Shown: positions 11,073-20,905 of the stretch, one piece after another
How the letters are laid out: each line of letters begins with the position of its first letter
How positions within the stretch are numbered: the first letter of the stretch is position 1
Source: Clytia hemisphaerica
Taxonomy: Eukaryota; Cnidaria; Hydrozoa; Leptothecata; Clytiidae
Length of the DNA: 64,000 nt
NCBI GenBank assembly: GCA_902728285.1
Contig: CACVBU010000824.1
Coordinates: 389,307-453,306, forward strand
Reading direction: 5' to 3'
Notes under the pieces: generated by a model
Told to the model about the DNA's origin: nothing
The model's database searches: none
The model's input: the letters and a program-made list of their open reading frames with translations, nothing else
Made by a program: the position numbers and the translations under genes

Positions 11073-11991
11073 TGATAGTAGTAGTCATGGAGATGGGACA
11101 TTACATAATAATATGCATTTTGAAGAAATTCCCCCATACCTGAAAAATCTGAGTATTCTGGAAACAGCCATGATTTCAAAAATCAACATAATAACTAATA
11201 TTACCATCCTTAAATACGGCATGCTGAAAGGACGCGGCCATTCTATTGCAGTTCCACATGACATGAAAATTGCAAAGACTTTGCCAAGCCTCCCCCAAGA
11301 AGTAGGAATTATATTGGTTCGAAAGAAAGGCGAGAATGGGGAAGTTTTGAAAGACTTTATTGTCAAACGAGATAATGTTGAACAGGCTTTGAAAGGGCTC
11401 GTCTTTGGTTTTCCACATGGTGGAATGGGTACTGCCTTTCCTAGTTCTAAAGTTTATGATGGACCAGATCATATTAACACACCTCTAAAAGGCAGGTTTT
11501 TTCTATGGCTTCCCAACCCTTTTTATTTTGATGTTATAATTGACCATGTAAGATTAGAGAATTTGCCTAATGATGGCCGACAAATTTGTCCAGGTGTTCC
11601 AAATCTTGAATACAAAACAAAGGTTCCCAACTTGAATAAGAATTTATCTGAAGGTCAACCAGGATCCTCAGATTTGGAAAATACACATTCAGGTGTTGTC
11701 TCACCACTTGAACCTAATGATGTTGATAAGAATCTTGAGAAACTTTTACAGAAAATTGTAGATGATGAAGAGACTGTACAAGATCTTGTACGCCTTCAAA
11801 GAGTTGGGGTGGCCGAAATAACAAGTGAAAAACGTGAACTTGTGCCCGAAAGGAAAACATGTGGTTTTTTTGCAATGGCTTTTCCAACAATATTTATCAA
11901 TGGTTCAGCAGACATCACCATTCCTCAACTAACAACCCCTGATTATCAAGAGTGGTGGATCATATCTACCACTGCGGTGACAACCGTGTGA
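10966..11991 (+). pseudogene. Helitron N-terminal region
   Basis: The informative part begins near 11029 (FSGIFSMYGN). It includes IPPYLKNLSILETAMISKI, then LPQEVGIILVRKK, and ends in FFAMAFPTIFINGSADITIP. The last two match the region that precedes the Rep domain in Helitron polyproteins (the F-P-T-L-F-P/G-x-A-D block). The frame ends at 11991 and the protein continues in an overlapping frame from 11952. Confidence 0.7.
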
Positions 11992-13761
11992 GCTCCCATC
12001 CAACACTTCGATTTTTTCTTTTAAATCTTGGCCTAAGGGAAAGGGCTTTAAACCAAGGTTCATTTATTGTTGCACAACAACTTCATGACGCACATCTTTC
12101 TGTTGAAGAATTACGTGAAAATTTAGAGAATAATGATACTTCTGTACCAAGAAAATTGATAAGTGTTGGTGCTAAGTTTGCTAATAGTGATCCATATTTG
12201 CGAGACAGGAAAATTGAACTTGACAACCTTGCTTTGTTTAGAAAGATTGGATATGGGGACCTTCCAGCCTACTTTGACACAAACTCTATGGCTGAATACC
12301 ACTGGGATCCCCTTAAGCAATTGCTTGCCAAGTATGAATCTGTTGTTAAAGGGGTACCCGCGAGACCGTCCTTGAGTGCATTAATAATGATTTTTCATAC
12401 CATCGTAAATTAGTTTTGTCAAATCTCCATATTGTCACCAAGTACTTTGAGAGAAGGACCCTTAATTATTACAAAACTGTCGGGAAAGAACTTTTCAAAC
12501 ATCTGACATGTGGATTAGGTATGAGTTTGCAAAAGGTCGTGGTGAGATTCATAGTCACGCTATTGTTTTTAGTGAATCACACGCAAAGAAAAATAGAAAA
12601 TGCAATGGCTCTGATTACCGATGATGGAAAAGGTAATGTAAATACATCTGATGCAGCATTTGAACTTCATAGTTTACTTCCGACTGATTTACAAAATACA
12701 GAAGATTTTCACTCTCCTAATTTTGTATCTATGCACCCTGCAGGTGGCCATGAAGAAATTGACGAGAATGGCAAAAGGGTCTGGATCCCAACAAATCTGA
12801 ATGGCCCAAACCTGATGGAGATTATGAACCTCCAGATTATAATCCATTGTCAGAAAACTCTCTGACCACTCAAGCCAAGAATCCATGAGAGATTTTCATA
12901 TGCTTGACAAATAAGGTGGGCTTGCATAAGTGTAATAATACTTGCTTAAATGTGAAGTCTGATGGTGCTAAAACAAAATATTGTCGTTTCCATTTTGGTA
13001 AGTTTTGATATCGAAAATAGAACTTCAGAAGGAAAGAAACTCATCCTTTCCATTCACTAATAACACCAGGAGAACATCCACGTTTTGAAGGCAACAGAGA
13101 TCATTCTTTTCTGATATCTCATGTCAAAACACGCCTGTTAACATGGTTAGCCAACTCAGACACGCAAGCCATCATTGATCAAGACTTAATGGCTCTGTTA
13201 AGATACATCACTCAGTATGCCTGCAAGGGTGCCAAATCTACAGACGATTTCATTCGTCTATATAAACATTTATTAGATGTTAATAGTGATGTTGCATCTG
13301 TAAGAAGTATTGCCCAACAACTAATTTTGAAAATTATAGGATTGATTGATATGCCAGCAGCTGCTGTTGATTTTCTGAATTGTGGGGGTCGTTTGTTTCA
13401 TTGCACTCGACAGTTCAGGAGAATTGGTCTTAGTGGTTTTCGTGCAATAAATTCAAAGTTTTCCGATGGGGATGCAACAAAAGAAACACCTCTAGAAAAG
13501 TTTTTGAGTGAAAAACGTCGAATACGTTATCCCAATATGACTTTGTATAATTGGGCTCAAATTTGTGTTTGCACCCCTAAGTGTGCTAAAAACCATGTTC
13601 CTGTTTTTACTGGAATTCCAACTCTTCCCATATGGCCACTAGAAGAGGACTATTGTAAGGGTCAATTAATGATTCACTCGTTGGGAACATGGGAAAATGT
13701 AAATGACCTTAAGAACGGAAAAGACTCTTATTTAGAATCATTCATGGAGTTTAGAAAGTGA
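11952..13761 (+). pseudogene. Helitron Rep (HUH-type) endonuclease, broken
   Basis: Three frames together cover the Rep domain. 11952-12413 has HPTLRFFLLNLGLRERAL, typical of the Rep start. Around 12510-12600, in a frame different from the 12416-12865 one, there is IRYEFAKGRGEIHSHAIVF, whose HSH is the metal-binding H-x-H. 13189-13761 begins MALLRYITQYACKG, the Y-x3-Y catalytic tyrosine motif. The stops and frameshifts between them make this non-functional. Other short frames (12163-12375 and the minus-strand ones) are shadows. Confidence 0.75.
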
Positions 13762-13990
13762 CCTATGTCCTATGATTGTGAAAGAACTTGTCAAAAAAGC
13801 AAAATTAGAGCATGACAAAAAACTAGAAAGGGATCGTCAAAGAGCAAAAAGAGGAAAAACCTTGATGTTGATGATAGCTCTATTGACCACGAATCTGGAT
13901 CTGAAGATGAGTTTGAGAATGAAATCAGAAACGAACATGAATTTTTAAGATACTTGGCTGAAAATAGACCCCAAGATTTTGAAGATTTGA

Positions 13991-15792
13991 ATGCTTTTAG
14001 AGATCTGCCTGATGGTGGAGAAGGTTTTTGATTGGCATCAGTATGCAATTGAATCTTTTGGAGGTGCTTGGCCTGATAATGCTTCAGATTGGCTAGAAAA
14101 CATCTCAAAGGTGGCAGCTGCACAGCAACAGGCTCGAAATCAGAATTGTGATTTGCCACCAAATATTGATTTATTGAAGGCTAATGCTCTTCAAAGAGTA
14201 ATAATAGCTATTAACATTCTTAATATTATGTCTGTTGTGAATAATGAACACCAAAATAAAGTGCGTCTCTTAGTGCAGGGGACGGCTGGAAGTGGTAAAA
14301 CATTTACAATTGTTGCCTTGACCTATTTGTCGCGAAGAATTTGCAATCGAAACAATGCTGTAATGAATTTAGCACCTACTGGAGCAGCATCTATTCTCCT
14401 ACCCTTAGGACGAACTGTTCACTCAACAACAAACATCCCAAGAGTGAAGAGAAAAGAATCCAAAACATTGCAGTTAACTGATAAGCCATTGAATAGCATA
14501 TCTCTCACTGCCTTACGTGAACTAACTGGTAGCACTCTGGAAGGTAATTCTATGAAATTGATGACCTTGAATTTAGATGAAAGAGGTATGTATAGTCATC
14601 GTATGTTAGCATGGTGTAGCCAACGTTTTAAGGAGGCAACATGTGATTTTTTTTCAACAACTTTGGTGCAATACCAACTGTCAATTTTTTTGGATAGATT
14701 TAGGGCAGCTAGGTCCAGTTGATTCTCATGATTTGCATGTTGAGCCATTATCCTCAGACGCCCCAGATAAGCTTGCCGGTTATGGAATCTATCGTACATT
14801 TTCACATTGTATTCTGTTAAATGAAACTATGCGACAAGGCCCAGATCAGTTGTCTTTTTTGGAAATGTTGCTGAGAATCAGAGAGGGCAAACTCAATTTG
14901 AATGACTGGAAGACAATAAAATTCAAGATATGAAGGTGAGCTTCCTGAAAGTGCCAAAGAGGGATTTAGATCAGACACATGTTTGACCGTTATGGAAACG
15001 TGGCAAGAGGTAAATGTTGAGAACCACAACAAACTAGCTGATTTGGGGATCCCTGTTGCTACTATACCAAGCAAAGGAAAAGGACGTCATCACACTCAAT
15101 CTGTTAATCAGATGGGTCAAATTCCTGCAACCTCTCACATTGCTGTTGGAAGTCGTGTGCTTTTGACTAAAAATCAGCTCAGCTTAACACCTCTTGGATT
15201 GAATAATGGAGGAGCAATTGGGAAAGTGATTGCAATATTATATGCTGAGGGAGAAGCACCTCCATCATTTCCCAGAAGCAGTTGTTTTGTAGATTTTCCA
15301 AGATACAAAGGCCCAAGCTGGCTTCCAGAACACCCAACATGGGTTCCTATACCTGTCAATGAAGCACGTTGTGATACTAACTGTTGCTCTAGAAGGGGGT
15401 TTCCCTTGATGCCTGGTTATTGTATACCTATATCAAAAAGCCAAGGTATGACAATAGGTCCTAATGAGCCATGTACTCATATTCGGATAAAGTTAAATAA
15501 AGAGATTTTTATGGAGAAACTTAACCTTGGCATAACTTATACAGCCCTCAGTAGGGCATCTAAGCTAGAAAATGTTGCTTTGGTTGAAAAAGTGCCATAT
15601 GATAGGCTAAATTATATCAATAACCATCCATGGATGCCACGAAGAAGGGAAGAAGAAGAAAGATTGAAAATTTTGAGTGGCGAGACTCTTCAAACATATG
15701 GCCATTACAGCGATTTGAATACCTACAGAGAACTATTATGTGAATTTGATCGCTTTGTCAATGATGGTCTAACATGTTTTGAAGACCCTTGA
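13991..15792 (+). pseudogene. Helitron Pif1-like helicase, broken
   Basis: Motifs appear in the correct order. Walker A is GTAGSGKT near 14280. Motif II is degenerate (LNLDERGMYSHRML, about 14565). Motif III is GQLGPVDSH (about 14700, another frame). Then come LNETMRQGPDQL (about 14818), the C-terminal CIPISKSQGMTIG (about 15420) and TYTALSRAS (about 15540), the SF1 motifs V and VI. Three frames are needed to cover it, and motif II (usually DE.SM) has become DERGM. It unwound DNA during rolling-circle transposition in the ancestral element. Confidence 0.8.
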
Positions 15793-16270
15793 ATCACATT
15801 GCCTCAACATCGTTTCAGGGCATCGTAATGCTTTTTTTATATGCAATTGTTAAATTTTCTGCTTAGCATAGAAAGGCGTTTTCAATTACATGTTTTATAA
15901 ATAAGACTGATAAAACCTTAAAAAGTTAAGACAACAATTATAACTTAATTTATTCTACATTAAAACAGAGATGTAAGACCTTTTAACAATGCATGACATT
16001 TTCAAATGTTACTGTTATGAATGGAACAGAAGCTCAAAGATAGAATTCTGAGTATTTCAATCAAGGAACTATTAAAACAATTAAACATGGGAAAATGAAG
16101 GCTCTAAATCAACTCAAACAAACGTTAATTCGGCAGTATTTTGAAGGCTATGAATCATCTAAGCTTGAAATGTTTTTTGAATAATAAACATCTAAGCTCA
16201 ATTTTTCTTCTTTTGAAAAGGAACTGTTAAAACATGTAATTGAATTTGTCTCACTATCATTAGTTTAAAT
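15793..16270. other. AT-rich spacer between Helitron and hairpin array
   Basis: No gene. It contains weak direct repeats: AAGGAACTATTAAAACAATT near 16062 and AAGGAACTGTTAAAACATGT near 16219, each preceded by similar AT-rich text. It could be the Helitron 3' non-coding region. Confidence 0.4.
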
Positions 16271-16549
16271 CAAGGCTGTTCTGTCTGTCAAGCTGCAAAT
16301 GACTTTAAGTTGATGATTGATGGATGTTGATAGTTGTTTCCATCAATAGTGGATGTTGAAAGTTGTTTCCACCCTCTGGTGACATGTTGATAGTTGTCTG
16401 TCACATACAGAGTTTTTACCTATGAATGTTGATAGTTGTTTTCATAGTGGTGTGGTCTTATCCATGCCACCCTGGAACATGCTGATAGTTGTTTGTTTCA
16501 GGGGGTACATCAACTTTTGTCTAAAGTCAAAAGCAGCTGAACAGCCTTG
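16271..16549 (+). ncRNA. candidate structured RNA (or DNA cruciform array): five constant-loop hairpins inside one long stem
   Basis: An outer stem pairs 16271-16280 with 16540-16549 (10 of 10), 16291-16295 with 16534-16538, 16301-16307 with 16522-16528 (7 of 7) and 16307-16315 with 508-516 of the same block, i.e. 16508-16516 (9 of 9). Inside, five hairpins share the loop TGTTGATAGTTGTT or a one- or two-base variant. H1 is 16317-16346 (8-bp stem TTGATGGA). H2 is 16349-16372 (5 bp, GTGGA). H3 is 16379-16404 (6 bp, GTGACA). H4 is 16420-16447 (7 bp, CTATGAA). H5 is 16470-16503 (10 bp, CCCTGGAACA, one G-U). A sixth arm with a different loop fits at 16447-16470 (9 bp, two G-U) but shares end bases with H4 and H5. 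Stem sequences are unrelated while pairing is kept; loops are kept. No known RNA family is recognised. Strand is assigned from the downstream gene and is not proven. Confidence 0.75.
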
Positions 16550-16604
16550 TACCCTAAAGAAATTGTTTTATTTTTGTAATTAGTATTTTTAGGATGGGGT
16601 ACAA
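16547..16604 (+). repeat. hairpin directly after the array
   Basis: TTGTACCC (16547-16554) pairs with GGGTACAA (16597-16604), 8 of 8, extended by AAA/TTT after a bulge. The 3' arm could instead pair with TGTACCC near 16636-16642, so two alternative hairpins are possible. Confidence 0.6.
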
Positions 16605-16696
16605 AATCCTATGGCTTACCTTCACGTGGTGTACCCTGTTCCACATTTTCAAAGCAGTAAAAGTGTAATTTGAAAATGTCAACTAAAAAGCCAAGG

Positions 16697-16792
16697 CTAT
16701 CCAAAAGGTGATAAGATCTTTGAAATTTTTACTCAAACAACAGTGGTAGCTAAATTTAAACGGTCATTATAATTTTATCTCCTTTTGGATAG
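16697..16792 (+). repeat. 12-bp plus 5-bp hairpin upstream of the lysine-rich frame
   Basis: CTATCCAAAAGG (16697-16708) pairs perfectly with CCTTTTGGATAG (16781-16792). After a T-T mismatch GATAA pairs with TTATC. The loop is about 60 nt. A possible splice donor AAAAG|GTGATAAG (16707) and a strong acceptor TTTTCTTTCTTAG (to about 16841) would remove most of it as a short 5' intron; this is inference. Confidence 0.6.
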
Positions 16793-16868
16793 ATCAGCTG
16801 CTATCATACTTGATGGTAACATAGAGACTTTTCTTTCTTAGTGTAAAATCTTAAAAAAAACACACAAT

Positions 16869-17360
16869 ATGAGCTTGCAGGATGAGTTAATGGAGGTGGA
16901 ATCCAACGATTCGTTTTCTGATGAACTTGCAGCCGAGGAGCAAAGAGAGAAAAGATTTGCTTCAAAGACCGAGCTCAAACAATCCAAAAAAACTAAAAAG
17001 CAGGAAACTAATGATAAAAGTAACGATGAAAAGAAAAAAGATCAAAATGATAATAATAATAAAAAGAAATTTAATGCTTACAAACAATACAAAAAAATGA
17101 GAAGGGCAAATGGGGGGCCTAGATCTTTTTCCTCATTTAAATTTTGGACGGCCAATGGGTGTAAAGATGAGCCAGGTTTCTTAGATTCTTGGCTCAAAAA
17201 CGACAAAAGTAAAGAGAACAACAACAACAAAGAAAGAAACAATAGAGGTCAAAAAGGCAGTAGTAGTCAGAAGAGAGTCGGTGACTTTACAAAAAGTTTT
17301 CAATGTAAACCTGTATGGAGAGAACTCTGTAGGTGTTCAGCTATAGCTATGATAACATGA
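16869..17360 (+). CDS. lysine-rich, low-complexity protein of unknown function (possibly first coding exon)
   Basis: A 163-residue frame, starting MSLQDELMEVESNDSFSDEL. The N-terminus is acidic; the middle is very rich in Lys, Asn, Gln and Asp, including runs of Lys and Asn (KKTKKQETNDK, NDNNNKKK). It has a more ordinary segment, KFNAYKQYKKMRRANG then FKFWTANGCKDEPGFLDSW, and an Asn/Ser-rich end. I recognise no domain; charge suggests a nuclear or nucleic-acid-associated protein. A strong acceptor (TTTTCTTTCTTAG) lies 28 bp before the ATG, which favours a spliced transcript. Donor-like GT sites inside the last 80 bp (TTTCAAT|GTAAAC, CTCTGTAG|GTGTTC) would lead to later exons, but the phases do not directly match the exon at 18607. 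It could alternatively be a gene of the neighbouring element. Confidence 0.45.
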   Translation: MSLQDELMEVESNDSFSDELAAEEQREKRFASKTELKQSKKTKKQETNDKSNDEKKKDQNDNNNKKKFNAYKQYKKMRRANGGPRSFSSFKFWTANGCKDEPGFLDSWLKNDKSKENNNNKERNNRGQKGSSSQKRVGDFTKSFQCKPVWRELCRCSAIAMIT

Positions 17361-18606
17361 AAATGTCATCATGGCACGTAGCAATAATTGGGTCTCAAAA
17401 ACATACAACAGTTTGAATCTCACTGTTGAAAAGAATTTATTACTAAAATTTATAATACAGTTTTCTCTCCATACTGGAAAACTTTGAGTTTAGATAACGT
17501 TGAACGTGTTGAATAGTGTACATATTGTTTATATAATGGAGTTTTAATAGTATATAACTTTTAGTTGCGTATAGTTGTGTATAGTTTAGCTCTATATGAT
17601 GAATTTCCGTTATTAATTAACTCTTGAAACTTGTTCAGAGCATCCCTAACGGGGAAGGGAGGCTAAACTAAACCCCTTTAAATATCTATGGGGAATTGAA
17701 TTTTCAAAATTTTAAGGGCTGATTCTACAAACATGTCCCCAAATTATCATGCACGTCTGGGGAAACATTAAGATTTGAAAAAGATATTCAATAATTTAGA
17801 AAAATCATATTTAAAAAAAAAAGTGGCACTGGTACTAGTTGAGTTGGGTTCACCTACCAAATTTTGGGGATACATCGCATCTTCCGATTCACAAGGAGTG
17901 TAAACCTTTCTAGATACAATGTAAATTAATCCATTTACTTTCTCCAGTGTTGAATTTAAAGCATTTTTTATTTATTTAAATATCAAATTGTTATCATTAT
18001 TATCAAATTATAAACTAATTTTGATTTAAATCATGAACAAAAAAAAGGAATATTTATGTATTTTTTCCAGTGTTGAATTTTAAGCATTTAATGCATTTTT
18101 TAATTTATCTAAATATCAAATTTTATCATAATCAAACATAAAAAAATTTCAGCATTGTTTTTCCTTCTCCCTTTTTTAATAAACATTGGTATGAATATTA
18201 TATGATTTGGAATATAATCTGGAACTTTTCTAGTCACATTATTTAAGTGAATACAATTGTATTGTTACTTTCATTTCATTTCAGCATTAATAACAAGAAT
18301 AACAAATAACGAATAACACATCAATCAAATACTGTACATTCAGGAAATAGAAATCAGCATTTCTAACTGCAAGATCATGCAATAATTTCAAACAGTAAGC
18401 ATAGAAATTTCACTTTATCGTCTGACGAAAGAACAATATAGTCCAATATACGTCATTTTCACAATGACAGGTTTTTCACTTTACCAAGGTAAACAAGCTT
18501 ATTAAAGAGTAAAAAAGTTACCAAGAGCAACCTTTGTACTTTAGTGAACTTTTTGTAACCATATTGCTTATTTTCCCTTTCTTATAATAACTTTTACCTA
18601 TTTCAG
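17361..18606. other. AT-rich stretch without clear gene
   Basis: No domain or long frame. 17940-18130 contains an imperfect direct duplication: tccagtgttgaatttaaagc at 17944 and tccagtgttgaattttaagc at 18067, both followed by attttttatttatttaaatatcaaatt-like text, period about 123 bp. A strong acceptor-like TTTCATTTCATTTCAG ends near 18283 but no open exon follows. Confidence 0.5.
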
Positions 18607-18840
18607 ATTGGTTTGGTTGAATATTGTCTGAAAGATTATCCAAGAGTACCCATGTATCGAATTATCAAGAAATCGAACATAAATTTTACAATGGTTTCGA
18701 TATCTCCATATACAGTACTAGTAAGTCTATCTACGTTCCTTTATATAGCTAAGCACACTCACTATTATTTAAGTCTTTGTCTTTTCTTTTTTTAGATAAT
18801 TTTTGTACATTCTCTTATCCAAGATAAGTGCAATAATTAA
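18607..18840 (+). CDS. two small terminal exons of an unidentified gene
   Basis: Exon 18607-18720 (114 nt, phase 0-0) follows TTTTACCTATTTCAG, reads IGLVEYCLKDYPRV and ends at GTACTA|GTAAGT. The next exon starts at 18796 after CTTTTCTTTTTTTAG, reads IIFVHSLIQDKCNN and stops at 18840. Both splice boundaries are strong and the phase is maintained over the 75-bp intron. AATAAA-type signals follow near 19074 and 19206. The upstream part may be the lysine-rich frame at 16869 through an exon I have not found. No domain is recognised; spurious splice-like sequence in AT-rich DNA remains possible. Confidence 0.4.
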
Positions 18841-19607
18841 CCCTGGGGCATAATAGAATCATGACCTTGTAAAAGTTCTCTGAAATGTGTTTGTACATCA
18901 AAACTTTCAATATTACTTTAAATTTATATCTGATTCAATAACAATGAATTAATAACATTTCAGGTTTTGTTGTTTCAACGGATGGCTTGAGATAGAAAGA
19001 TTGGTGTTTTAATGGTCAAATTGTTCCCTTTTCTTGAATCTATGACTTGGATCATTTAATACGCAACATCTCAAATAAACGATTGGAAGCTATTGTCTAC
19101 AATTTAATTCAATTATTGTGAACAAATCATTTTTTGAGATTATTAACTACACAGTAAATTTATCATGTAATTGTAAAGTTTATTGTGCAGTATAAAGATT
19201 ATCTTTTACTTTTCTATTAATAAAATTTAACTTCGTTGTTCTTCACTTATTATCGAATCCAAGTAAAAAGGCATTTTATTAGACCAAATGATATATTCGA
19301 ATGCCTATTGTGGCGAATAGAGGCAAGGTAAATTAAAATTAATTTCCATTATTAGGAATTTTTCCAAATCACACCTTATTTCAATAAAATGCATATTATC
19401 GGGTACCTAATAGACAGGGGGGTGGAATAAGAATGTCCTGGGTGGAAAATTTTCGAAAAATTAATTAGCGGGGACGCTTATACCCTAGAGTAGTAAACAG
19501 AAAAGGGAAGATTTCTCATTTAATTGTCAATTTAAATCAAATTAAATACATCGAAATACCTTTCTCACAATTTAGAAATAAAAGTACCAAAATTCTTTAT
19601 CTGTTAT

Positions 19608-19672
19608 TCCGATGGCGTATTGGCGGCCGCCCACGCTGTAGCTCTAAAGGGGCGGGCCAATATCCCATCGGA
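19608..19672. repeat. GC-rich imperfect hairpin
   Basis: TCCGATGG..TATTGGC.GCC (from 19608) is complementary to GGGCGGGCCAATAT...ATCGGA (to 19672). It belongs to a repeat running to about 19918 that is related, in inverse orientation, to the repeat at 8918. Confidence 0.55.
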
Positions 19673-20367
19673 GAGGGATGGTAGTCGTCCTTTGATGTGC
19701 TGCCTCACCAGTCGGTCTCAACTGCTCTGCTTGTGGTAGCCTAAAAAAATTGGCAGTTGAACCCGACAAGCACGGAAAATCGGTTCTCAGAATTCTCTTT
19801 CTTCGCTTTGCGAAAACAGAACGCTCGTTCCGCAACCCCTTTTATGTTGATCACTTTTTTTTGCCTGTAATGGCTTAAAGCCCGACATCTAGCTCTTCGG
19901 GCTTTATAGATCTATGGTTAAACTGAGTCAAATTCGTCAAAGAATCAAGATAAAATAGTTATGTTGAAAAAGCATATTGTTCGATCATGCGTGTTTTCTT
20001 AACGAGAAGTCATGTAATAAGATTTAAGAGCCCCCCCCCAAGTGGTAAGTCTGATCACGATAATTTTCTGTCTTAAATCGCGATCACCTAAATCAGAAAA
20101 CAATTTGGATAATCACAAAAGCCCGAATCACGCATCACGGCTCAAAAATCTTTCAAATCACGATCGCGTTTTGACCTCTAGTCTAATCACGCAATCACGA
20201 AAAAAATTCCAAATCACGTATAATAACGCTAGAAAAAATTCCCTATCACGTCATCACAAAAACTTCTTGGGGGCCTCATTTAAAACCAATATGATTCAAT
20301 CCTTTCGAGCGGATAACTCATTAAAAGAATCTATCATTAGTAAACGAGTACACGTTTTTTGTATAAG

Positions 20368-20655
20368 CCGTATGGCTACGTCAATTGTTAAGTGATATTG
20401 GTTTTAAACAAACAAAACCAACAACGTTATATGAGGATAACCAAGGTGCTATCGGACTTAGCGAGAATCCGAAACTTAATTCCAGAACGAAGCATATTGA
20501 CATAAAGTATCACTATGTCAGACAAGCTGTTGATGAGAAAGTTGTTCAAGTGAAGTATTGTCCAACTAACGACATGGTTGCTGACATTTTCACGAAAAGT
20601 TTGTCGAAAGTAAAATTTGAACAGTTGCGAACATTACTTGGAGTACAAAAGTAGA
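20368..20655 (+). pseudogene. copia-type retrotransposon fragment: end of RNase H
   Basis: The frame reads VWLRQLLSDIGF, then TTLYEDNQGAIGLSENP, SRTKHIDIKYHYVR and DMVADIFTKSLSK up to a stop at 20654. This is the C-terminal RNase H of Ty1/copia Pol, including the DNQGAI, KHID and ADIFTK blocks. Everything upstream (gag, protease, integrase, most of the reverse transcriptase) is missing, so this is a 5'-truncated copy. It is followed by a polypurine tract and an LTR. Confidence 0.85.
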
Positions 20656-20738
20656 AACTTTATACTGTTAACCCATTTAAGGGATATTTGGACTTGGTGA
20701 CAATGATGACATGTCACTATCATATTGTCAAGTGGGAG

Positions 20739-20905
20739 TGTTAAATAATTAATGAGTTCACTGTCGCGACCATAGTATGCGTAATATGCGCTATTATTTT
20801 TTAGAGCATTTTTTACGCTCGATACTATCTTTTTTCTCTTGTAGAGTAGTTCTTGTTGTGTTTTCTTCCTGAAGAGACGTTTACGTTCTGATAAAAACTT
20901 TAACA
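20739..20905 (+). repeat. copia LTR (3')
   Basis: A purine tract AAGTGGGAG directly precedes TGTTAAATAA..., the expected LTR start. The LTR would end at ...ACTTTAACA (20905), giving inverted TGTTAA/TTAACA ends and a length of 167 bp, short but normal for copia elements. The 5' LTR is absent. Confidence 0.65.

Larger units (their letters stand above)
9544..15792 (+). mobile_element. decayed Helitron (OTU + Rep + Pif1-type helicase)
   Basis: A single collinear set of Helitron protein parts runs along the plus strand: OTU-like cysteine protease, basic repeat linker, Helitron N-terminal domain, Rep domain with an H-x-H motif and a two-tyrosine motif, and a Pif1-like helicase. Adjacent parts lie in different frames separated by stops and small indels, so the element is a pseudogene. 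Helitrons transpose by rolling circle, the Rep tyrosines cutting and joining one strand. I did not locate the 5' TC or the 3' hairpin-CTRR end with confidence. The coordinates give the coding extent only. Confidence 0.85.

Noticed and set aside
16317-16503. CRISPR-like array
   Set aside because: Spacing of the conserved 14-mer is irregular (24-50 bases), the flanks are self-complementary and not unique spacers, and the host is a eukaryote. A hairpin array is the better description.
8918-19918. Polinton/Maverick-type giant transposon
   Set aside because: No DNA polymerase B, integrase, ATPase or capsid-like genes occur between the inverted repeats; only a Helitron and unrelated sequence.
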